A stretch of DNA of 64,000 nucleotides from positions 43,098 to 107,097 of the forward strand of contig NZ_BBBX01000004.1 in assembly GCF_001311785.1 (NCBI RefSeq), read 5' to 3'. The translations under genes and the position numbers were made by a program. This DNA comes from Lacticaseibacillus saniviri JCM 17471 = DSM 24301 (GTDB lineage Bacteria; Bacillota; Bacilli; Lactobacillales; Lactobacillaceae). The notes below the pieces were generated by a model that had not been told where the DNA came from, ran no database searches, and saw only the letters and a list, made by a program, of their open reading frames with translations. Within the stretch, counting starts at the first letter, position 1, and each line of letters begins with the position of its first letter. Below are positions 11,299 to 20,092 of this stretch, one piece after another.

Positions 11299-12596
11299 AT
11301 GGCAACCAAGCATGAACAAATTCTAAATTATATCGCTGACCTCGCTGTCGGCGAAAAATATCAGTGCGTTCCATTGCCAAGGCTTTACGCGTCAGTGAAG
11401 GCACTGCATATCGTGCAATCAAGGACGCTGAAACCGCGGGCATTGTGTCCACGATTGAACGCGTAGGGACGATTCGGATCGAACAAAAGCCCGCTAATCC
11501 GGACGATCAACTCAGTTTTGCGGAACTGGTTGAGATGCTCGATGCACGCGTTCTTGGCGGTGAGTCCGGCTTGAATAAGCGCTTGAATAAGTTTGTGATT
11601 GGGGCCATGACCAAGGCTGCGATGGGGCCATATATCACCCAGAACTCACTGATGATTGTGGGGAATCGGGAAGAGGCCCAACAGTTGGCACTTGAAAATG
11701 GGGCTGCAGTGTTGATTACCGGTGGCTTTGAAACCAGTCAGGCTGTGATTCAATTGGCCAATGAACTGGCGCTACCAGTGCTGCAGACCAATAACGATAC
11801 CTTTACAGTGGCGACACTGATTAACCGCGCATTATCGGATCAAGCCATCAAGCAAGATATTGTGACGGTTGCCAGTGTCTATACGCCTAAGTTACAATTG
11901 GTCGTCTTGCATCCAGAAGATACCGTGGCAGATTATCAACAACTGTCGCCTGTGACTGTTCCTGTGGTAACCAATACCGGCCGTTTGGTTGGGGTAGTGA
12001 CGCCAAAAGATGTTGCGGGTAAAAAGCCATCGATGTTGATCGATCGGGTGATGCAACGTGATCCGCTGACGGTGAAGCCGTATCTCAGTGTGGCAACGGT
12101 GAGTCATACCATGCAGGGCAATGGCGTCGAACGCCTCCCCGTGGTGGATGACAGTTGGCAACTTCTCGGCATGGTGACACAGCGGGCAATCGCTAATAGC
12201 CTGAGTGGTACTGCACACCAAGGCACCAGTGATGGCACGTTTGCCGATCAGGTGGCGCAACAAATTGAGGCCGCCGATCTTTCGGGGAATAACTATCAGT
12301 TCCAGCCACTGCCAATGATGACCAATAGCTTAGGGGCGCTGAGTTTCGGGGTCCTTACCGAGGTTGTCAATCAAGCGGTCACCGCCTTTTTGGGCCACAA
12401 TCAATATCAGAATGTGTTGGTGGAGCAGATGGCCTTGAATAACTTTCGGCCGGTGCCGTTGGAGTCGCGGGTCAACTTGGCGATTACCGCACTCGAACTC
12501 AATCGCAGTCATGCCAGTCTCGATGTCGATCTGACCAGTGATGGTCGCCGCATCGCGAAAGCTGTCGTGACTTGCCAATTATTAGAGAGGAACTAA
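11299..12596 (+). CDS. ytoI: YtoI-type regulator: HTH + DRTGG + two CBS + hotdog domain (one frameshift)
   Basis: The domains, in order, are an N-terminal helix-turn-helix (ISVRSIAKALRVSEGTAYRAIKDAE, about 21-45) and a DRTGG domain (VLGGESGLNKRLNKFVIGAM...SLMIVGNREEAQQLALENGAAVLITGGF). Two CBS repeats (TVPVVTNTGRLVGVVTPKDV and VERLPVVDDSWQLLGMVTQRA) and a C-terminal 4HBT hotdog fold follow. This is the architecture of Bacillus YtoI, whose ligand is not firmly known; CBS pairs usually bind adenine nucleotides. The A run at 11354-11358 is one short and splits the first 20 residues from the rest. Repair gives 432 aa. It ends 4 nt before nrnA, the usual partner. Confidence 0.87.
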
Positions 12597-12599
12597 TCG

Positions 12600-13556
12600 A
12601 TGACAATTCAGCAAGATATTTTTAACGCAATCGAACAAAATGACGTGATCATCATTCACCGTCACGAACGGCCCGATCCCGATGCATTGGGATCACAGGT
12701 CGGCCTGGCGACGACGATTAAGGCAACTTTCCCTGACAAGTCGGTCTATGCCGTGGGCGATGGTGACGTTGGCAACTTGTCATGGTTGGCTGAGATGGAT
12801 GAAATCCCAGACGAAACCTATCGCGATGCCTTGGTGATTGTGACGGACACCGCAGATACACCGCGGGTCGCTAATCAACGCTACAACATGGGCAAGATGT
12901 TGATCAAAATCGACCACCATCCCAATGACGATCCATATGGGGACATCACGTGGGTGGACACAACGGCCAGCTCGACATCCGAACTGTTGATGAGCTTCAT
13001 CGATAGTATGGATGGCAAGTTGAAGTTGGTTGCACCTGCCGCTCGCCTGTTTTATGCCGGGATTGTGGGTGACACGGGACGCTTCATGTTCAATAACACC
13101 ACCCCACATACCTTAGAAACGGCCGCTAAGTTGATCAGTTATGATTTTGATCCGACTGCTGTGAATCAGAAGATGAACGAAATTACGCTGAGTCAAGCAC
13201 GGTTACAGGGTGAAGTGTTTGAGAACCTGCATATCGAGCAGGGCGGTGCCGCATACACCATTATCACGCGGCAGCGCATCAAGGAGCTTGGCCTGGAAGA
13301 TGACCAGGTTCAAGCCGCGGTTAACACCCCCAGTCGGTTGGGCAATGTGTTAGCCTGGATGCTGTTTGTGGAACAGGTTGATGGCACTTATCGCGTCAAC
13401 CTGCGCTCCAAAGGCCCCATCATCAACGAGTTGGCTAAGGCGCACAATGGCGGTGGTCATCCACTGGCCAGCGGTGCCAAAGCGGCTGACAAACAAGAAA
13501 TTGACCAGATGGTGCAAGAATTAATCACCATCGCAACAAATTACGAGAAAGAGTGA
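12600..13556 (+). CDS. nrnA: DHH phosphoesterase NrnA (nanoRNase / pAp phosphatase)
   Basis: NrnA degrades 2-5 nt RNAs and dephosphorylates 3'-phosphoadenosine 5'-phosphate using Mn2+. The 318-aa product has RPDPDALGSQVGLAT (motif I), VTDTADTPRV (motif II), IDHHPNDD (the DHH motif), GIVGDTGRFMF (motif IV) and the DHHA1 signature AHNGGGHPLASGAK near the C-terminus. It is intact, sits 3 nt after ytoI and 3 nt before the DEAD-box helicase, and is probably in one transcript with them. Confidence 0.93.
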   Translation: MTIQQDIFNAIEQNDVIIIHRHERPDPDALGSQVGLATTIKATFPDKSVYAVGDGDVGNLSWLAEMDEIPDETYRDALVIVTDTADTPRVANQRYNMGKMLIKIDHHPNDDPYGDITWVDTTASSTSELLMSFIDSMDGKLKLVAPAARLFYAGIVGDTGRFMFNNTTPHTLETAAKLISYDFDPTAVNQKMNEITLSQARLQGEVFENLHIEQGGAAYTIITRQRIKELGLEDDQVQAAVNTPSRLGNVLAWMLFVEQVDGTYRVNLRSKGPIINELAKAHNGGGHPLASGAKAADKQEIDQMVQELITIATNYEKE

Positions 13557-13559
13557 CGA

Positions 13560-14903
13560 ATGGATAATCAATTTAAGCAATACCAATTACCAGAAACAAT
13601 GATTCAGGCACTGACCAAGATGGATATTGTAAACCCAACCCCGATTCAGCAGCAGGTAATTCCCGCTGTTTTACGTGGTGAAAGTGTCATTGGGCAGAGT
13701 CAAACCGGTAGTGGGAAGACACATGCCTTCTTAGTGCCAATCATCAGCCGAATCAATGCCGATAGTGATACCGTTCAAGCAGTAATCACGGCACCTAGCC
13801 GTGAACTCGCCAACCAGATTTATTCGGTTGCGAGCCAGCTGCTCGATAAGGACTCACCAATTCGCATCAGTCGTTTCGTCGGGGGTACCGATAAGGCCCG
13901 CCAAATCGATAAGCTGAAGCGTCAACAACCACACGTTGTGATCGGGACACCGGGGCGGATTCTCGACCTGATCGATGCCAACGCATTGAAGAGTTACACG
14001 GCTAACACTTTTGTTGTCGATGAAGCGGATATGACACTCGACATGGGTTTCCTGAACACAGTCGATAAGATTGCGTCCACCTTCCCAGGTCAGTTGCAGA
14101 TGCTGGTGTTCTCAGCTACCATTCCACAAAAGTTACAGCCGTTCCTGAAGAAATATATGGCCAATCCGACCGTGTTTGAAATCAAGCCACAGAGCGTGAT
14201 CGCCGACACGGTTGAAAACTGGTTGATTGCCGTGAACAGTCGTGATCGCAACCAATTGATCTATCAATTGCTGACAATTGGCCAACCATTCTTAGTGCTG
14301 ATTTTTGCGAATACCAAAACCAGCGTCGACAAGATTCATGCTTACCTGACAGATCAGGGGCTCAATGTCGCTAAGATTCATGGGGACGTGCCACCACGTG
14401 AACGCAATCGCATCATGAAGGAAGTCGCAGACCTCAAGTATCAATTCGTCGTGGCAACCGATTTGGCCGCTCGTGGGATCGATATCAAGGGTGTCTCTCA
14501 TGTCATCAATGCCGAAATTCCAGCCGACAATGAATTCTTCATTCACCGTGTCGGTCGGACCGGCCGTAATGGCATGTCTGGAACAGCGATTACGTTATAC
14601 ATGCCAGGGCAAGAAGCACAGATTGCGGAATTGGAACACTTGGGCATCAAGTTTGAACCCAAGTCCATCAAAAACGGCGAGATTGTGGACGGGTACGATC
14701 GCAATCGCCGGGTCAACCGCAAGCCCAAGCAAGAAGAATTGAGCCAAACCATTCAGGGGCTGGCCAAGAAGGAAAAGGCCAAGCACAAGCCCGGTTACAA
14801 GAAGCGTGTGCAAAAGGCGATTTCTGAAGAACGGCGCAAGAACTCACGGATTGCAAAACGTGAAGCGTTGCGTGCGTCCAAGAAGGCCAACAAGAGCCGT
14901 TAG
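13560..14903 (+). CDS. cshB: DEAD-box RNA helicase CshB
   Basis: All DEAD-box motifs are present in the 447-aa product: the Q motif (MDIVNPTPIQQQVIP), GQSQTGSGKTHAF (I), TAPSRELANQ (Ia), GTPGRILDL (Ib), VVDEADMTL (II), FSATIPQ (III), IFANTKTS (IV), ATDLAARGIDIKGV (V) and HRVGRTGR (VI). The tail after residue 375 is very Lys/Arg-rich, typical of CshB. CshB is a cold-shock helicase that remodels RNA and ribosome precursors. The name rests on length, the basic tail and the nrnA-cshB-alaS context. Confidence 0.9.
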   Translation: MDNQFKQYQLPETMIQALTKMDIVNPTPIQQQVIPAVLRGESVIGQSQTGSGKTHAFLVPIISRINADSDTVQAVITAPSRELANQIYSVASQLLDKDSPIRISRFVGGTDKARQIDKLKRQQPHVVIGTPGRILDLIDANALKSYTANTFVVDEADMTLDMGFLNTVDKIASTFPGQLQMLVFSATIPQKLQPFLKKYMANPTVFEIKPQSVIADTVENWLIAVNSRDRNQLIYQLLTIGQPFLVLIFANTKTSVDKIHAYLTDQGLNVAKIHGDVPPRERNRIMKEVADLKYQFVVATDLAARGIDIKGVSHVINAEIPADNEFFIHRVGRTGRNGMSGTAITLYMPGQEAQIAELEHLGIKFEPKSIKNGEIVDGYDRNRRVNRKPKQEELSQTIQGLAKKEKAKHKPGYKKRVQKAISEERRKNSRIAKREALRASKKANKSR

Positions 14904-14908
14904 CTCGC

Positions 14909-14937
14909 TTGCACTTCTTTGCTAAAACTTTTATAAT
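14909..14937 (+). promoter_or_regulatory. Promoter of the alaS leader
   Basis: TTGCAC (14909-14914), a 17-nt spacer and a perfect TATAAT (14932-14937) lie directly after cshB and just upstream of the T-box leader. Confidence 0.8.
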
Positions 14938-14943
14938 GAAACA

Positions 14944-15140
14944 CGAATCAGGATATACGCGTTTGCACTGCCCACTGTTCAGAAAGAGAATCATAGCTGC
15001 GAGATTCTCAGTCGGTGTGACGCGCGCTCCCTGTTTTGACAAGTGAACGAGACAAATGAAGTGGTAAACGATAAACATCGTTGCAAACAAGGTGGTACCG
15101 CGCGTGAGCGTCCTTGATATTGCAGCGGTGTTTTTATTTT
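14944..15140 (+). ncRNA. T-box riboswitch (tRNA-Ala sensing) upstream of alaS
   Basis: The T-box core GGTGGTACCGCG (15091-15102) is unmistakable. Upstream, GAGAATC/GATTCTC (about 14986-15009) closes an internal loop reading ATAGCTGCGA, whose GCT could be the alanine specifier codon. Downstream, ACCGCGC can pair with GCAGCGGT before TTTTTATTTT to form the terminator that uncharged tRNA would prevent. It controls alaS by readthrough when alanyl-tRNA is scarce. The specifier assignment is inference. Confidence 0.85.
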
Positions 15141-15152
15141 GGAGGGATAGCA

Positions 15153-17794
15153 GTGAAACAACTCAGTAGTGGCGAAATTCGCCAGATGTTTCTAGACTTT
15201 TTTAAGAGCAAGGGACATGCAATTGAACCCAGTGCATCATTAGTACCAGTGGATGATCCAACCCTTTTGTGGATTAATTCCGGTGTGGCCACCCTCAAGA
15301 AGTATTTTGACGGCTCCGTCGTGCCCGAGAATCCCCGAATTACCAATGCGCAAAAATCGATTCGGACAAACGATATCGAAAACGTCGGTAAGACCGCACG
15401 GCATCTGACTTTCTTTGAAATGCTCGGGAACTTCTCCGTCGGTGATTACTTCAAGGAACAGGCGATTCCGTGGGCCTGGGAGTTCTTGACCAGTCCCCAA
15501 TGGCTGGCACTCGATCCCGCTAAGTTGTACGTGACCGTTTATCCTAAAGATACAGAAGCTAAGCGCATCTGGCATGATGTCGTTGGCTTGAGTGATGATC
15601 ATATTTTTGAAGTGGAAGATAACTTCTGGGATATCGGTGAAGGCCCAAGTGGTCCAGACTCCGAAATCTTCTATGATCGTGGTCAATCCTTCAACAATGT
15701 GGCAGACGATGACCCTGAAAATTATCCTGGTGGCGAAAATGAACGCTACCTTGAAATCTGGAACATCGTGTTCTCTGAATTCAATCACTTACCAGATGGC
15801 CGCTACGTGGAACAACCACATAAGAACATTGATACCGGGATGGGCTTAGAACGCCTCGTCGCTGTGATTCAGGACGCCAAGACCAATTTTGAAACCGATC
15901 TATTCATGCCAATTATTCAGGCGACCGCTAAGCTCAGCGATCACCGCGAATACGGCAAGAATGCGGCAGACGATGTGTCATTCAAGATTATTGCCGACCA
16001 CGCACGGACAGTCACATTTGCTATCGGTGACGGCGCGTTACCAAGTAATGAAGGCCGTGGCTACGTGCTGCGGCGCTTGATTCGTCGGGCTGTGTTGAAT
16101 GGCAAGAAGTTGGGCATTGAGCAGGATTTCTTGTATCAATTAGTGCCCGTCGTTGGCGATATCATGAAGAGTTACTATCCAGAAATTCTGGATAACCAAG
16201 CCTTCATTCAAAAGGTGATTCGGTCTGAAGAAGCCCGTTTCCGTGAAACTTTGGATGCTGGGGTTAATCTGTTGAACCAGATTATTGATGGCTTAAAGGC
16301 CGAGAACAAGACCCAAATTGCCGGTGAAGAAGCCTTCAAGTTGTTTGATACCTTTGGCTTCCCCGTTGAAATGACTGCTGAATACGCTGAAGATGAGGGC
16401 ATGAGTGTCGATATGGATGGCTTCAAGGCCCAAATGGAAGCACAACGCCAACGTGCTCGTTCCGCTCGTTCCGATGATCAATCCATGGGGAGTCAAAACG
16501 AATTATTGATGGACATCAAGACGGAAAGCAAGTTTGTCGGTTACACTGAATTGAGCGACAAGCATGCCAAGTTGATGGACATCATTACCGCGGACAAAGC
16601 ACTGGACAGTCTGGATCATGGGACAGCGCAACTGTTATTTGACGAAACACCATTTATGCCGAAATGGGTGGCCAAGTGGCCGATCACGGGGATATCAAGT
16701 TGATCGATGGCACCGTGGTTGCTCACGTAACCGATGTTCAACACGCACCAAACGGCCAGAACCTGCACACCGTTGATGTTGTGGGTGAACTCAAGGTCGG
16801 CCAAACCTATTGGCTCGAGGTCGAAGCAGAACGCCGCAATAAGATTTCAAAGAATCATACGGCGACGCATTTGCTCGATCAAGCCTTGCGGATGGTACTT
16901 GGCGAACACACGCATCAAGCGGGTTCATTGGTTGAACCTGACTACCTGCGTTTTGACTTCACTAATTTTGGTCAAGTGACCCCAGAACAACTGCAAGAAG
17001 TGGAACGCATTGTTAATGAACAGATCTGGGCAAGCCTGCCAATCAGTGCGATTGAAACTGACATTGAACACGCCAAGCAATTGGGCGCTATCGCGATGTT
17101 TGGCGACAAGTACGGCGATATCGTGCGGGTGGTTTCCATCGGCGATTTCAACAAGGAATTCGATGGTGGGACACACCCAAGCAACACCAGTGCACTCGGT
17201 CTGTTCAAGATTACATCTGAATCCGGGATTGGTGCCGGTGTTCGCCGGGTTGAAGCCGTCACATCACGTGAAGCCTTCGAATACCTCAACCAGCAACAGG
17301 CCTTGTTGAACGATACCGCGCATGAATTGAAGGTCGATCAGATCAACAAGACGCCACAGAAGGCTGCACAATTACAGGCAGACTTGAAGGCGGCCCAAAA
17401 GACAATTGAAGGTCTCCAGGCACAATTAGCGGCACAAGCGGCCGCTGGGATTTTTGATTCTGCTGAAACGGTAGGGGAGCTGACCTTGATCGCCCAAGCC
17501 GTCAAGGTTGCCGGGATGAATGAATTGCGGCAATTGGCTGATGAATGGAAACAAAAGAATGCATCAGATGTGCTGGTCTTAGCAACTGCCGTCGATGGCA
17601 AGGTGAGTCTGTTGGTTGGTGCCAATAAGAATGCCAACGACCACGACGTGAAGGCTGGTCAATTGATTAAGCAAATCGCACCAAGCGTTGGTGGCGGTGG
17701 CGGTGGTCGTGATGACCTCGCCCAAGCCGGTGGTAAGAAGCCAGATGGGATTTCTGCCGCCCTCAACATGGCAAAAACAATTTTACTGGGCTAA
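15153..17794 (+). CDS. alaS: Alanyl-tRNA synthetase (one frameshift)
   Basis: AlaRS charges tRNA-Ala and edits Ser/Gly mischarging. The N-terminal class II core includes [29 protein letters not shown] and [12 protein letters not shown]. The editing domain has [14 protein letters not shown], the C-terminal C-Ala domain has a run of glycines before [10 protein letters not shown], and the coiled segment lies around residue 750. The frame breaks at 16653-16655, where CCATTTATGCC should read CCATTTTATGCC (giving [15 protein letters not shown]). Repair yields 880 aa, normal length. GTG at 15153 follows GGAGG. Because the gene is essential, the break cannot be a real loss in a living cell and is best read as sequence error. 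Confidence 0.95.
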
Positions 17795-17871
17795 TTCAGA
17801 GTCGATGATTGTACTTTGAGAGCGTTTCAAGTAAAATATAAGATGAATTGGGCAGAATAGAGGTGTTAAGA

Positions 17872-18132
17872 ATGAGCACATTAGATCAAACCGTCCACTT
17901 TGATTTTCGGGATAACAATCCTAAGAATGTTCGTGAAACATTAGAGACCGTGTATGCGGCACTTGAAGAAAAAGGGTATGACCCCATCAATCAAATCGTG
18001 GGCTACCTGATTTCGGGAGATCCTGCGTACATTCCACGCTACAACGATGCACGAAGTCTTATTCGGAAGCACGAGCGTGACGAAATCATTGAAGAATTGG
18101 TTCGTCATTACCTGAATAAGGAGAAAGCATAA
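17872..18132 (+). CDS. ireB: IreB-family regulatory phosphoprotein (UPF0297)
   Basis: The 86-aa product has the family hallmarks [49 protein letters not shown] and [16 protein letters not shown] endings. In Enterococcus, IreB is phosphorylated by the PASTA kinase IreK and modulates cell-wall stress and cephalosporin tolerance. The N-terminal threonines, where phosphorylation occurs in IreB, are present (MSTLDQTV). Its stop codon overlaps the ruvX start by one base, the conserved ireB-ruvX-DUF1292 operon. Confidence 0.93.
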   Translation: MSTLDQTVHFDFRDNNPKNVRETLETVYAALEEKGYDPINQIVGYLISGDPAYIPRYNDARSLIRKHERDEIIEELVRHYLNKEKA

Positions 18133-18566
18133 TGCGGCTTATGGGTCTGGATGTGGGATCACGCACAGTCGGCGTCGCCATCAGCGATCCGCTGGGCTGG
18201 ACCGCACAAGGACTTGAAATTATCCGTATTAACGAAGATGAGGCCATTTTTGGTCTCGATCGTGTGGCTGAACTCGTTGCGCAGTACGAGGTGACTGGTT
18301 TTGTTCTGGGCTTGCCTAAGAACATGAACAACACACAAGGGCCTCGTGCGGAGAAGGCGAGAGAATACGGTCAGATGTTGGTCGACAAATTCGGTTTACC
18401 GATTGATTTTGTCGATGAACGCTTAACAACGGTCGAAGCATCCCGCATGCTCATTGAGCAAGCGGATGCGAGTCGCAAGCGCCAAAAACAAGTGATCGAC
18501 AAGTTAGCTGCACAGATGATTCTTCAGGGCTACTTGGATGGCAAAGGTAAGTTAACAAAAGAATAA
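18132..18566 (+). CDS. ruvX: Holliday junction resolvase-like RuvX/YqgF
   Basis: The RNase H-fold nuclease starts [25 protein letters not shown], contains [17 protein letters not shown] and ends in [18 protein letters not shown] and [21 protein letters not shown]. RuvX/YqgF homologues process the 5' end of pre-16S rRNA; resolvase activity is also proposed. It is 144 aa and intact, translationally coupled to ireB and followed by the DUF1292 gene after 40 nt. Confidence 0.93.
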   Translation: MRLMGLDVGSRTVGVAISDPLGWTAQGLEIIRINEDEAIFGLDRVAELVAQYEVTGFVLGLPKNMNNTQGPRAEKAREYGQMLVDKFGLPIDFVDERLTTVEASRMLIEQADASRKRQKQVIDKLAAQMILQGYLDGKGKLTKE

Positions 18567-18606
18567 TAATTGGTAGGCGATTGCCACCACTAAAGGAGGG
18601 TCAGTC

Positions 18607-18927
18607 ATGGCTGATGAACATTTACAACCAGGTGAAGACGAACAATTGATCACCTTAATTGACGATAAAGGGAACGAAGAACTCTATCAAGTTTTGTTCA
18701 CTTTTGATTCCGAAGATTATGGTAAGAGCTATGTCTTGCTTTACCCACAAAGTGCTGAAGACGACGAGGAAGTTGAAATTCAAGCTTTCTCCTTCACACC
18801 AGACGAGAATGGCGATGCGAGCCAAGGCGACCTGTATCCCATTGAAAACGATGACGAATGGGCAATGATTGAAGAAGTGTTGAACACATTCTTAGCGGAT
18901 GACGATTCACACTTGGAAGACAAGTAA
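18607..18927 (+). CDS. DUF1292 domain-containing protein (YrzB-like)
   Basis: This is a 106-aa acidic protein (net strongly negative) with the DUF1292 pattern: [30 protein letters not shown]...[12 protein letters not shown]...[22 protein letters not shown]. The function is unknown; genes of this family almost always follow ireB-ruvX in Firmicutes. AAAGGAGG precedes the ATG. It is the last gene of its operon, closed by the terminator at 18946. Confidence 0.9.
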   Translation: MADEHLQPGEDEQLITLIDDKGNEELYQVLFTFDSEDYGKSYVLLYPQSAEDDEEVEIQAFSFTPDENGDASQGDLYPIENDDEWAMIEEVLNTFLADDDSHLEDK

Positions 18928-18945
18928 ATCAAACCATTTTTCGAC

Positions 18946-18988
18946 AAAAGAGACTGTGATTGCCCAAGTGGGTGGTTACAGTCTCTTT
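18946..18988 (+). terminator. Rho-independent terminator after the DUF1292 gene
   Basis: AAAGAGACTGT pairs with ACAGTCTCTTT, 11 bp, with the 3' arm itself T-rich, 20 nt after the stop codon. Confidence 0.85.
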
Positions 18989-19005
18989 CGTTGTGTTGTG
19001 GATTG

Positions 19006-19140
19006 CTAAACGGAAATTGTCGATTATAAACGCGCTCCACAAGGCAAAAAATTCCGTTTAGCGCATCTTTGCCGAAACCACAAACCAGCTTCTGGCAAAG
19101 ATATTGCTAATCCTCATGTTTACGCGCCTTTTGTCACGCT
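19006..19140. repeat. Structured intergenic repeat, copy 1
   Basis: The core 19039-19134 shares long identity with 34740-34834, including the 24-base stretch at 19100-19123 that begins GATATTGCTAATCCTCATGTTT. On the reverse strand it folds as an inner stem (ATCTTTGCC with GGCAAAGAT, extended by GAAGC/GTTTC) and an outer stem (AAGGC with GCCTT). An 11-bp inverted pair GCTAAACGGAA (19006-19016) / TTCCGTTTAGC (19053-19063) flanks and overlaps the core. No coding potential is seen. It lies between a terminator and zapA. The identity of the element is unknown to me. Confidence 0.75.
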
Positions 19141-19200
19141 CTGGCACATTACGTGTTTTCATGGTAAAATAAGCCGTTGATACACTCAAGGAGGACGTTT

Positions 19201-19436
19201 TTGGCAGAGCAAAAAGACGGTTTAAAGCCGTTATCGCGGGTAAAAGTTACACAATCGTGGGTCCCGGTTCTCAGGCTCACTTTGAAACAGTGACGCAACT
19301 CTTAAATGAACAACTGACACAAATCCACCGACTCGACCCGAAGTTATCGCGCGAGGAGGCAGCAATGCTACTGGCATTTAATGCGCTATCTGATCAGGTC
19401 AATCAATTGGCTCACGATCAGAATCAAGCAGATTAG
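19201..19436 (+). CDS. zapA: Cell division protein ZapA (one frameshift)
   Basis: This small gene is hidden by a frameshift. From TTG 19201, behind a strong AAGGAGG, the text reads LAEQK; restoring one A in the run 19211-19215 gives RRFKAVIAGKSYTIVGPG, then HFETVTQLLNEQLTQIHRLDPKLSREEAAMLLAFNALSDQV and a TAG at 19434. That is 78 aa with the ZapA pattern of a short beta start and a long C-terminal coiled helix. ZapA bundles FtsZ filaments at the division ring. Its place directly before cvpA and mutS2 is the conserved Firmicutes order. Confidence 0.87.
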
Positions 19437-19451
19437 AGGACTTTGGGATAG

Positions 19452-19994
19452 ATGCTTTCGATACTAATACTTTTAACTTTGGCATATTTTTTCTACTCAG
19501 GTGCACGCAGAGGACTCTACATGCAGCTGTTCAATACCTTGGGCTATGCGTTGAGTTTCGGCGTGGCCTATTTGTTGGCTGATGGTTTGGGCAAGCAATT
19601 GACTCTCGTTGTGCCATACCCATCCGCAACGGAGCAGAGCACGTTTACGTTCTTTACCAATCAGGTGGGCTTAACGCTCGACGCTGCGTTTTATCGTGGC
19701 TTTGCCTTTGTGTTTATCTTTGGCATCGGCTGGTTGGTGACGCGGTTTGTGGCGCTTTGGTTCCATCAGCTCACGTATGCGGGCCACAATCCACGACTCA
19801 GCTGGATACTGGGCGGCTTGCTCAACTTGCTGGTCGGATACCTGATTGTCTTTATGATCTTGTATCTGCTCGCGTTGATTCCAGTTGCAGGCATTCAAAG
19901 CGGGCTGCAAAACTCGCTCCTGGCACGCCTGATTGTGCGCTATAGCCCAGGTTTAACCAATCTCTTTACGCAGTGGTGGATTATTGCCGCGTAG
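19452..19994 (+). CDS. cvpA: CvpA-family membrane protein
   Basis: The 180-aa product has about four hydrophobic segments: MLSILILLTLAYFFYSG, an amphipathic region with the family GARRGLYMQL, AFVFIFGIGWLVTRFVA, and LGGLLNLLVGYLIVFMILYLLALIPV. It fits the CvpA/YshB family (colicin V production homologues), whose molecular role in Gram-positives is not settled. It is located 15 nt after zapA and followed by a terminator, then mutS2. Confidence 0.87.
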   Translation: MLSILILLTLAYFFYSGARRGLYMQLFNTLGYALSFGVAYLLADGLGKQLTLVVPYPSATEQSTFTFFTNQVGLTLDAAFYRGFAFVFIFGIGWLVTRFVALWFHQLTYAGHNPRLSWILGGLLNLLVGYLIVFMILYLLALIPVAGIQSGLQNSLLARLIVRYSPGLTNLFTQWWIIAA

Positions 19995-20014
19995 TTCAAT
20001 CATAATAGTCCGTC

Positions 20015-20066
20015 AAAAAGGTTGTGCGCAAAACGGAAGATGTTTTGGCACAACCTTTCCGTATTT
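20015..20066 (+). terminator. Rho-independent terminator after cvpA
   Basis: AAAGGTTGTGC pairs with GCACAACCTTT over a 20-nt loop and is followed by CCGTATTTTATT. Confidence 0.82.
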
Positions 20067-20092
20067 TATTAACAAGAAAACAGTGGTGAATG

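Noticed and set aside
19100..19123. Similarity of ACATGAGGAT on the reverse strand to the MS2 coat-protein hairpin
   Set aside because: Only about ten bases match and the surrounding sequence cannot form the MS2 stem; chance resemblance.
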